Shown piece by piece: positions 6,618-11,044 of a DNA stretch of 11,044 nt. Both the position numbers and the translations under genes were made by a program. Every line of letters starts with the position of its first letter. Positions within the stretch are counted from its first letter, which is position 1. The stretch is taken from NCBI GenBank assembly GCA_030271595.1, contig JARXKO010000006.1, forward strand, positions 9,374-20,417, read 5' to 3'. Below the pieces are notes generated by a model that was not told the origin of the DNA, did not search any database, and saw only the letters and a list, made by a program, of their open reading frames with translations. The stretch is from Pseudomonadota bacterium (GTDB taxonomy: Bacteria > Pseudomonadota > Alphaproteobacteria > Sphingomonadales > Sphingomonadaceae).

Positions 6618-6706
6618 AAAGAAAAAGGGGCGGGCAATTGGGGGCGCCCGCCCCTTTCCACTTAGACCGGCAAGGGGGCAGCCGGCCTGATCCCTTAGGT
6701 TGGGAT
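6618..6706 (-). ncRNA. candidate small RNA divergent from oxyR
   Basis: Read on the minus strand, three hairpins follow one another: 6706-6690 (5-bp ATCCC/GGGAT stem, 7-base loop), 6688-6664 (8-bp stem with one G-U pair, 9-base C-rich loop TGCCCCCTT) and the intrinsic terminator at 6657-6624. No credible open frame with a ribosome site fits. The C-rich loop could pair with purine-rich ribosome-binding sites, as in several alphaproteobacterial sRNAs. The 5' end is unknown and may lie nearer to 6790; a TTGACG (complement of 6719-6724) has no good -10 box at 17 bp. The location, divergent from oxyR, parallels oxyS of E. coli, but I see no sequence similarity. This call rests on structure and position only. 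Confidence 0.45.
6622..6657 (-). terminator. intrinsic terminator, leftward
   Basis: A perfect 12-bp GC-rich stem (6624-6635 with 6646-6657, arms AAAGGGGCGGGC / GCCCGCCCCTTT) with a 10-base loop. On the minus strand the stem runs into TTTTTCTTT, a good U-tract. On the plus strand only the three T of the stem follow, so the direction is leftward. No annotated minus-strand gene ends here: the next one upstream is pgsA, more than 1 kb away beyond oxyR. Confidence 0.8.
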
Positions 6707-6795
6707 TGGCCGGGCGCTCGTCAAGGGCCGCCGCAAACAATCGTGGAATCGATCGCTCGATACGATTAGGATCGGGCGACAAATCGGATGGATCG

Positions 6796-7725
6796 ATGAT
6801 CGCCCACCTCCCCACGGTCAAGCAGTTGCAATATCTCGTCGCGCTCCGCGAGCATGGCCATTTCGGCAAGGCCGCCGAGGCCTGCTTCGTCACCCAGTCG
6901 ACGCTCTCGGCGGGTCTGCGCGAGCTCGAGAGCCTGCTCGGCACGATGCTGGTCGAGCGGACCAAGCGCGTCGTCCGCTTCACCCCGCTGGGCACGCGCA
7001 TCGCCGACAAGGCCGGACGGGTGCTGCGCGAAAGCGAGGAGCTGGCCGACATGGCCCGCGCCCAAAGCCAGCCGCTGACCGGCGAATTGCGCATGGGGGT
7101 GATCCCGACGATCGCCCCGTTCCTGCTGCCGGCGATGCTGCCGCTGCTGCGGCGCGATTTGCCCAGGCTCAAGCTGTTCCTGCGCGAGGAGACCAGCGCG
7201 GCGGCATGCGAGGCGCTCCATCGCGGCCAGCTCGATTGCGTGCTGCTGGCCATGCCCTACGCCTGCGGCGACATCGAGCGCGCCGATTTGTTCGACGACC
7301 GCTTGTTCATCGCTTACCCCGAAGGCGAAGCGCCGGGCCGGCAGAGCGTCGCCGCGAGCAGCATCGACGAAACCCGCCTGCTGCTGCTCGAGGATGGCCA
7401 TTGCCTCAAGGACCATGCGCTGTCGGCGTGCAACCGGCCCGACATCCGCGCCGGGGCGGCGATGCTCGGCACCTCGCTCCACACCTTGGTGCAGATGGTC
7501 GACAACGGGCTGGGCCTGACCTTCATCCCCGCAATGGCGATCGCCGCTGGCATATTGGAGGGCACCGCGATTGGCGCGCGCCCGCTGGCCTCGTCGAACA
7601 ACAGTCGCCGGATCGCGCTCGTGTGGCGCCGATCGAGCCCGCGCGAACTGGAATTTCGAATGCTTGCCGACACCATGCGCTCGATCGCCGGGACCATCCT
7701 CCCGGGCCTCGCGCTGGGCGCGTGA
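6796..7725 (+). CDS. oxyR: hydrogen peroxide-sensing LysR-type regulator OxyR
   Basis: A 309-aa cytoplasmic transcription factor. Residues about 7-65 are the winged helix-turn-helix of LysR-type regulators (TVKQLQYLVALREHGHFGKA, then ACFVTQSTLSAGLRELE), followed by a linker helix and the two-lobed sensor domain. It is called OxyR because of LLLLEDGHCLKDHALSAC: C203 and C212 are nine residues apart, like C199 and C208 of E. coli OxyR, which form a disulfide with peroxide and switch on antioxidant genes. The length fits OxyR (about 305 aa). ATG 6796 is chosen because the homology starts here; the ribosome site (GGATGG) is weak. The upstream region 6745-6795 is full of CGAT/ATCG dyads that may hold its own operator, but I cannot match the OxyR consensus. 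Its 3' end is 7 bp from pgsA. Confidence 0.93.
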   Translation: MIAHLPTVKQLQYLVALREHGHFGKAAEACFVTQSTLSAGLRELESLLGTMLVERTKRVVRFTPLGTRIADKAGRVLRESEELADMARAQSQPLTGELRMGVIPTIAPFLLPAMLPLLRRDLPRLKLFLREETSAAACEALHRGQLDCVLLAMPYACGDIERADLFDDRLFIAYPEGEAPGRQSVAASSIDETRLLLLEDGHCLKDHALSACNRPDIRAGAAMLGTSLHTLVQMVDNGLGLTFIPAMAIAAGILEGTAIGARPLASSNNSRRIALVWRRSSPRELEFRMLADTMRSIAGTILPGLALGA

Positions 7726-7732
7726 GCAGCGC

Positions 7733-8299
7733 TCAATCCATGTGCTTGAGGCCGATCCTCAGATAATCATAGCCGGTGACGAGCGTCAGCGCCGCCGCCG
7801 CCCACAGGCAGGCGAGCCCGACAGTGTGGATCCACGGCTGACCGGGAAAGGCGCCGCCGAGGATCAGCGCGCCGAGCGCGACCAGCTGCAGCGTCGTCTT
7901 CCATTTGGCCAAGGTACTGACCGGCACCGGGACGTTGAGCGGGCCGAGGAATTCGCGCAGCCCCGACACGATGATTTCGCGCAGCAGGATGATCAGCGCG
8001 GCGATGATATGAAGCCCCTCGATCTCCGGCACGGGATTGGCCTTGCGGCTGGAAATCAGCATCATCAGCACGGCCGCGACCATGATCTTGTCGGCGATCG
8101 GGTCGAGGAACTGGCCGAGCCGCGAAATCTGTCCCTGGGCGCGCGCTAGATAGCCGTCGAAATAATCGGTCGCGCCGACGATGCAGTAGAGGATGAAGGT
8201 CACTCCATAATCGACCGGGCTCGGCCGCCACAGCAGGAATACCAGCAGCGGGACCGCGACGATTCGCGACAAAGTGAGCAGGTTGGGCAGTGTCAGCAT
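7733..8299 (-). CDS. pgsA: CDP-diacylglycerol--glycerol-3-phosphate 3-phosphatidyltransferase
   Basis: A 188-aa inner-membrane enzyme making phosphatidylglycerol phosphate from CDP-diacylglycerol and glycerol 3-phosphate, the committed step to phosphatidylglycerol and cardiolipin. Seen: NLLTLSRI near the N-terminus and the complete CDP-alcohol phosphotransferase motif D45-x2-D48-G49-x2-A52-R53-x8-G62-x3-D66-x3-D70, with several hydrophobic helices. The PgsA-like KWKTTLQ segment supports this call over PssA or other CDP-alcohol transferases. ATG 8297-8299 is taken as the start since the family begins with this LTLPNLLT sequence; a TTG at 8314 would add five residues. Neither has a clear ribosome site. 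A TATAAC box (complement of 8317-8322) lies 17 bp upstream without a good -35. It is divergent from the LplT-like transporter. Confidence 0.93.
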   Translation of the reverse strand: MLTLPNLLTLSRIVAVPLLVFLLWRPSPVDYGVTFILYCIVGATDYFDGYLARAQGQISRLGQFLDPIADKIMVAAVLMMLISSRKANPVPEIEGLHIIAALIILLREIIVSGLREFLGPLNVPVPVSTLAKWKTTLQLVALGALILGGAFPGQPWIHTVGLACLWAAAALTLVTGYDYLRIGLKHMD

Positions 8300-8394
8300 G
8301 GTCTGTGCGATCAAGCGTTATAAGGTTTGGCGGCGCGCGCAAAGCTGGCTATGGCGCTGACCTTCCAACCACAGTCCAGGCACACCCTTTTCCG

Positions 8395-9672
8395 TTGATC
8401 CAGAACGTCACCCATTTGCTGCGCGAGCGACGTTTTGTGCCACTGTTCACGACCCAGGCACTGGGCGCCTTCAACGACAGTTTGTTCAAGCAGGCGGTGG
8501 TGCTCTACGTCACCTACCAGCTCTATTCCGACGCCACCCGCGAAGCGCAGTTCAACGCCATCGCCCAGGGGCTGTTCATCCTGCCCTTCTTCCTGCTGTC
8601 GGCGGCGGCCGGGCAATTGGCCGACATCCGCGACAAAGCCAAGCTGATCCGCATCATCAAGGCGGCCGAGATCGGAATCATGCTGGTCGGCGGCATCGGT
8701 CTCGCCATCGCCAGCGTCCCGCTGATGCTGACCGCGGTCTTCGCCATGGGCGTCCACTCGACCTTCTTCGGGCCGATCAAATACGCCATTTTGCCGCAGC
8801 ATCTGCACAAGGACGAAGTGCTCGGCGGGACCGGGCTGGTCGAAGCCGGGACTTATTTGTCGATCCTTGGCGGGACCATCGCCGCGGGCACGCTCGCGGC
8901 TTCCCCGCAATGGGCAGCGGTGGCGTGCGTCGCGATCGCCGGGGTCGGCCTCCTCGCCGGGCGCCAGGTACCCCCGGCGCCGCCGCACAGCGATGCCGCG
9001 CCGCCCGACTGGCACGTGCTTCGCGCCTCGATCAATCTGGTCAGCGGGACGATGCACATCCCGCGGCTGTTCCTGGCGATTTGCGCGATCAGCTTTTTCT
9101 GGACCATCGGCGCGGTGCTGATCATCATCTTCCCGCCACTGGTCAAAAATCTGCTCGGCGCCAACGAGCAGGTGGCGAGCCTGTTCATCGCCATTTTCTC
9201 GATCGGCATCGCGATCGGCTCGGTGGCCATCAACCGCCTGCTCAAAAGCAAGGTCTCGGCCCGGTTCGCCCCCGGATCGGTGCTCGCCATGGGGCTGTTC
9301 GTGGTGATCCTCTATTTCGTCAGCGAAAGCTGGGCCAACCACGCCGACGGCGAACTCATCACGCTCGCCAATTTCATCTACCAGCCGAGCGCCGCGCTGA
9401 TGATCCTCACGCTGCTCGGCATTTCGATTACCGGCGGGATGTTCGTGGTTCCGCTCTATGCCTTCCTGACCACGACGGTCGAACAGTCGCAGACCGCGCG
9501 CACGGTCGCGGCCAATAATATCGTCAATTCGGGGGCGATGGTCATCGGCTCGATGATGGCGCTGGCGCTGAGCAGCCTCGGGTTCGGCCCGGGCAGCCAA
9601 TTGCTGCTGGTCGCGGCGATGTGCGTGGTTAGCGCGTGGCTCGGCTGGAAACTACACCTGGCATGCGATTGA
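8395..9672 (+). CDS. MFS transporter, LplT-like (putative lysophospholipid transporter)
   Basis: A 425-aa polytopic inner-membrane protein of the major facilitator superfamily. Seen: LGAFNDSLFKQAVVLY in helix 1, the hallmark of LplT-type transporters and of the transporter half of fused LplT-acyltransferase proteins; QLADIRDKAKLIR in the first cytoplasmic loop (motif A region); FFGPIKYAILPQHL; and about 12 hydrophobic helices. LplT flips lysophospholipids inward for reacylation. No acyltransferase domain or gene follows within the window, so substrate assignment stays tentative. The start is taken as TTG 8395 because family sequence begins there (NVTHLLRERRFVPLF). Upstream in-frame GTG codons at 8290 and 8305 would lie inside or overlap pgsA's start and add low-similarity residues. 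No strong ribosome site is seen. Being divergent from pgsA fits a phospholipid theme. Confidence 0.85.
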   Translation: MIQNVTHLLRERRFVPLFTTQALGAFNDSLFKQAVVLYVTYQLYSDATREAQFNAIAQGLFILPFFLLSAAAGQLADIRDKAKLIRIIKAAEIGIMLVGGIGLAIASVPLMLTAVFAMGVHSTFFGPIKYAILPQHLHKDEVLGGTGLVEAGTYLSILGGTIAAGTLAASPQWAAVACVAIAGVGLLAGRQVPPAPPHSDAAPPDWHVLRASINLVSGTMHIPRLFLAICAISFFWTIGAVLIIIFPPLVKNLLGANEQVASLFIAIFSIGIAIGSVAINRLLKSKVSARFAPGSVLAMGLFVVILYFVSESWANHADGELITLANFIYQPSAALMILTLLGISITGGMFVVPLYAFLTTTVEQSQTARTVAANNIVNSGAMVIGSMMALALSSLGFGPGSQLLLVAAMCVVSAWLGWKLHLACD

Positions 9673-9681
9673 CGATCGCAC

Positions 9682-9855
9682 TCAAGCGATCAGGCAGCTG
9701 ACGAACAGGAAGCCGGCGGCGAAGGTCGCGGCGAACAATTTCACGTCGTCGCCGAGCGCGGGCGCGGGCAATGGCGCGGCCAGTGCAGCGAAGCGCGCCG
9801 GGCCACGGCCGAAGCGGCGCGGATCGGTGACAAATGCGGGTCGGGCGAAGTGCAT
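9682..9855 (-). CDS. 57-aa membrane peptide of unknown function
   Basis: A small open frame starting with ATG 9853-9855 and ending with TGA at 9682-9684. It has a basic, Pro-rich N-terminal half (MHFARPAFVTDPRRFGRG) and a C-terminal hydrophobic helix of about 20 residues (LFAATFAAGFLFVSCLIA) reaching the end, as in a tail-anchored single-pass protein. AAGG (complement of 9863-9866) lies 7 bases before the start, a good ribosome site. It ends 9 bp from the transporter stop. Similar short proteins are, as I recall, frequent hypothetical genes in sphingomonads, but I cannot assign a function. The coding call rests on the ribosome site and the well-formed membrane segment. Confidence 0.6.
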   Translation of the reverse strand: MHFARPAFVTDPRRFGRGPARFAALAAPLPAPALGDDVKLFAATFAAGFLFVSCLIA

Positions 9856-9876
9856 GGCAAAACCTTAACGCGATTT

Positions 9877-9903
9877 TTACCATGCTTAAACATCTTTTGG
9901 TAA
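9877..9903. repeat. inverted repeat TTACCA-N15-TGGTAA
   Basis: Arms at 9877-9882 and 9898-9903 in an AT-richer patch upstream of the 57-aa peptide gene. It lies where a promoter or operator for that gene would be expected. The region also holds TTAA-N7-TTTA (9865-9879), one mismatch from the CtrA site TTAA-N7-TTAA. No function can be assigned from sequence alone. Confidence 0.35.
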
Positions 9904-9916
9904 GGATTGGCTCCCC

Positions 9917-9935
9917 CTGTCCCGCGCTGGGACAG
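9917..9935. repeat. perfect inverted repeat CTGTCCC-gcgct-GGGACAG
   Basis: Seven-base perfect arms (9917-9923 and 9929-9935) with a 5-base loop, between the tRNA-Leu 3' end and the 57-aa peptide gene. No U-tract follows on either strand, so it is a poor intrinsic terminator. It could be a tRNA 3' processing or pausing hairpin, or an operator. Confidence 0.4.
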
Positions 9936-9960
9936 ACGCCTGATTTGAGCGATTTCATGC

Positions 9961-10046
9961 TGGTGCGGACGGCGGGACTTGAACCCGCACGCCCATGGGG
10001 CAGAAGATTTTAAGTCTCCAGCGTCTACCGATTCCGCCACGTCCGC
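9961..10046 (-). tRNA. tRNA-Leu (anticodon UAA)
   Basis: An 86-base tRNA including encoded CCA (complement of 9961-9963). The acceptor stem GCGGACG pairs perfectly with CGTCCGC, with discriminator A. The anticodon loop CTTAAAA gives anticodon UAA (complement of 10010-10012), reading UUA codons and probably UUG by wobble. The long variable arm with a GCCC/GGGC stem is typical of a class II leucine tRNA. The T arm is GCGGG-TTCAAGT-CCCGC. In such GC-rich DNA UUA codons are rare, yet the tRNA is complete. It lies 30 bp downstream of ihfB on the same strand and may share its transcript. Confidence 0.96.
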
Positions 10047-10076
10047 ACGATTGCGGCGGCCCACGTCACTCGCCAA

Positions 10077-10373
10077 TCACTCGGCGGTGACTTCGTGGAG
10101 GTTGAGCCGCTCGCGCATTTCCTTGCCCGGCTTGAAATAGGGCACGCGTTTCTCGTCGACCGACACCGCTTCGCCGGTGCGGGGGTTGCGGCCGACTCGG
10201 GCATCGCGCTTGCGGGTTGAAAAGGCGCCAAAGCCGCGCAGCTCGACCCGCCCGCCCTGGGCTAATTGGTCGGTGATCGAATCGAAAATCGCGCCGACCA
10301 CGCTTTCGACTTCGCGCTGGGTGAGGTCGGGAAAGTCGGTACAGAGCTTTTGCACCAGTTCGGATCGGATCAT
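10077..10373 (-). CDS. ihfB: integration host factor subunit beta
   Basis: A 98-aa DNA-bending protein of the HU/IHF family. With IHF-alpha it makes a heterodimer that bends DNA sharply and shapes promoters, replication origins and recombination sites. It is called IHF-beta rather than HU because of the [10 protein letters not shown] start, [17 protein letters not shown] and [12 protein letters not shown], with P64 as the intercalating proline at the arm tip, and because it follows rpsA as ihfB does in many proteobacteria. ATG 10371-10373 has GGGGA five bases upstream; an earlier TTG or GTG in the open frame would add non-homologous residues. It lies 133 bp downstream of rpsA and upstream of tRNA-Leu. 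Confidence 0.95.
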   Translation of the reverse strand: MIRSELVQKLCTDFPDLTQREVESVVGAIFDSITDQLAQGGRVELRGFGAFSTRKRDARVGRNPRTGEAVSVDEKRVPYFKPGKEMRERLNLHEVTAE

Positions 10374-10471
10374 CTTATCCCCGCATGGTTGTTCGGCCGG
10401 CCCGGCCATTAGGCGACCGGATCACATGAACCGGAAGCTGTCAGGAAAGTTTGGTGGACGCAAGGCGGATT

Positions 10472-10500
10472 GGCGGCGCTCCAGTGAAGGAAACGCCGCC
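10472..10500 (-). terminator. hairpin after rpsA, weak terminator candidate
   Basis: GGCGGCG at 10472-10478 pairs with CGCCGCC at 10494-10500 across a 15-base loop, starting 6 bp after the rpsA stop. No U-tract follows, so it may be an attenuating or mRNA-protecting hairpin rather than a true terminator between rpsA and ihfB. Confidence 0.3.
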
Positions 10501-10506
10501 GCTCCT

Positions 10507-11044
10507 TTACTTTTTCTTCGGCGCCTTGGCCGGCTTGTCGGCTTTGGGCTTGGCGTCCTTGGCCGGTTTCTCGGCCTTGGGCTCCGCTGCGGCCTTGGCG
10601 GGCTTGGCGGCGCTGGCTTCAGCGGCGGCCTTGGCGGGCTTGGCGGCCTTGGATTCAGCAGCGTCCCCGGCTGGCTCGTCAGCCTTGGTTTCGGCGACTT
10701 CCGTCTCGGCTTTGGCTTCCTTGGCGTCCTTGGGCGCCTTGGCTTCCTTGGCGTCCTTGGGCGCCTTGGCGGGCTTGTCGGCCTTGGCCGTGGCGCCCGC
10801 CGCGGCCTTTTCCTTCAGCGCCGCGCCGAGGATGTCGCCGAGGCTGGCGCCGCTGTCGGACGACCCATATTGCGCCACCGCCTGCTTCTCTTCGGAGATT
10901 TGCATCGCCTTGATCGAGAAGGTCGGCTTCTTCGAACGGTCGGTACCGGTGATCATGGCATCGAACTTCTGCCCGACCTGGAAGCGCTCGGGACGCTGCT
11001 CGTCGCGGTCGCGGCCAAGGTCGGTGCGCTTGATGAAGCCGGTC
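10507..11044 (-). CDS. rpsA: 30S ribosomal protein S1, C-terminal part (5' end outside window)
   Basis: The last 178 codons of ribosomal protein S1, which binds mRNA and unfolds it on the small subunit. The gene continues beyond 11044. Seen: the end of the last S1 (OB-fold) repeat, GFIKRTDLGRDRDEQRPERF, then VGQKFDAMITGTDRSKKPTFSIKA, followed by the alphaproteobacterial S1 signature AVAQYGSSDSGASLGDILGAAL. After that comes a tail of about 100 residues made almost only of Lys, Ala, Pro, Glu and Asp (repeats of AKPAKA and APKDAKEAK), likely disordered. Such a tail is not present in E. coli S1. An internal ATG at 10956 is not the start, because the S1 fold continues upstream in frame. ihfB follows, as in other proteobacteria. 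Confidence 0.95.
   Translation of the reverse strand, partial: TGFIKRTDLGRDRDEQRPERFQVGQKFDAMITGTDRSKKPTFSIKAMQISEEKQAVAQYGSSDSGASLGDILGAALKEKAAAGATAKADKPAKAPKDAKEAKAPKDAKEAKAETEVAETKADEPAGDAAESKAAKPAKAAAEASAAKPAKAAAEPKAEKPAKDAKPKADKPAKAPKKK
10712..10765. repeat. 27-bp perfect tandem duplication in the rpsA tail
   Basis: Units 10712-10738 and 10739-10765 are identical and encode two copies of APKDAKEAK. A third partial copy (TTGGC) follows. A separate 23-bp perfect repeat lies at 10589-10611 and 10625-10647, 36 bp (12 codons) apart. Both keep the reading frame, so copy-number change would lengthen or shorten the S1 tail without a frameshift. Confidence 0.85.

Noticed and set aside
6719..6724. 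TTGACG (minus strand) as the -35 of the candidate small RNA
   Set aside because: At 17 bp the -10 would be AACCTA, a poor match lying inside the first hairpin, so I do not call a promoter.
6557..6769. Short plus-strand open frame over the terminator and hairpins
   Set aside because: No ribosome site, composition without pattern, and it runs through a strong hairpin. The structured-RNA reading explains the region better.
6745..6795. OxyR operator upstream of oxyR
   Set aside because: The stretch has many CGAT/ATCG dyads, but I cannot fit the ATAG-N7-CTAT spacing, so it stays a remark and not a feature.
8311..9600. Very long open frame on the minus strand opposite the transporter gene
   Set aside because: Its composition is rich in Arg, Asp, Gly and Gln with no hydrophobic core or motif. 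It mirrors codon use of the clear MFS gene in high-GC DNA.
9865..9879. CtrA-binding site TTAA-N7-TTTA
   Set aside because: One mismatch to the consensus, and it overlaps the ribosome site of the small gene; too common by chance in an AT-rich patch to call.
10590..10800. Repeated units at 10590-10800 as a CRISPR or mobile repeat
   Set aside because: The units are in-frame codon repeats within the rpsA tail, with no spacer structure.

Overview
The window is GC-rich chromosomal DNA (well over 60% G+C by eye) from an alphaproteobacterium, most likely a member of the Sphingomonadales. Four things point that way: a FAT GUY-type single-domain response regulator, a DUF2794 gene next to a short serine acetyltransferase, the order rpsA then ihfB, and ribosomal protein S1 with a Lys/Ala/Pro-rich tail. 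The content is mostly housekeeping genes plus a few accessory ones. I see no IS element, phage gene or CRISPR array.

Layout. 23-469 (-) is a single-domain response regulator. It is divergent from an rRNA-modification pair, 484-1296 (rluB-type pseudouridine synthase) and 1321-1863 (rsmD). 1853-2833 (-) holds a small Lys-rich protein and an SRAP (YedK/HMCES-type) protein that repairs or shields abasic-site DNA. 2943-4046 (+) is a polytopic membrane protein with a DUF2157-like layout behind a strong sigma70-type promoter. 4027-5048 (-) is a serine acetyltransferase gene followed by a tightly spaced, probably translationally coupled DUF2794 gene. 5284-6018 (+) is a TauE/SafE permease. 6030-6547 (-) is a YefM-YoeB toxin-antitoxin operon with a recognisable TGTACA operator. 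6548-6795 is intergenic and holds a promoter, three consecutive hairpins and an intrinsic terminator pointing leftward. 6796-7725 (+) is oxyR. 7733-8299 (-) is pgsA, divergent from 8395-9672 (+), an MFS transporter of the LplT-like type. 9682-9855 (-) is a 57-aa membrane peptide gene. 9961-10046 (-) is tRNA-Leu(UAA). 10077-10373 (-) is ihfB, and 10507-11044 (-) is the 3' part of rpsA.

How the genes relate. rluB, rsmD, tRNA-Leu and rpsA serve ribosome assembly and translation. oxyR, the response regulator and SRAP are stress-response or damage functions. pgsA and the LplT-like transporter suggest a divergent phospholipid pair. The serine acetyltransferase supplies O-acetylserine for cysteine, and the neighbouring TauE/SafE permease may move a sulfur-containing or other small anion. 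Packing is tight: all five convergent pairs overlap or lie within 11 bp of each other.

The most interesting unexplained stretch is about 6618-6706 on the minus strand. It has two short hairpins and a strong intrinsic terminator between divergent oxyR and the toxin-antitoxin promoter, in the same place that oxyS occupies relative to oxyR in E. coli. I propose it as a candidate small RNA. It rests on structure and position only, because I found no convincing promoter. No stretch longer than 300 bases lacks a gene; the longest, 6548-6795, is described above.
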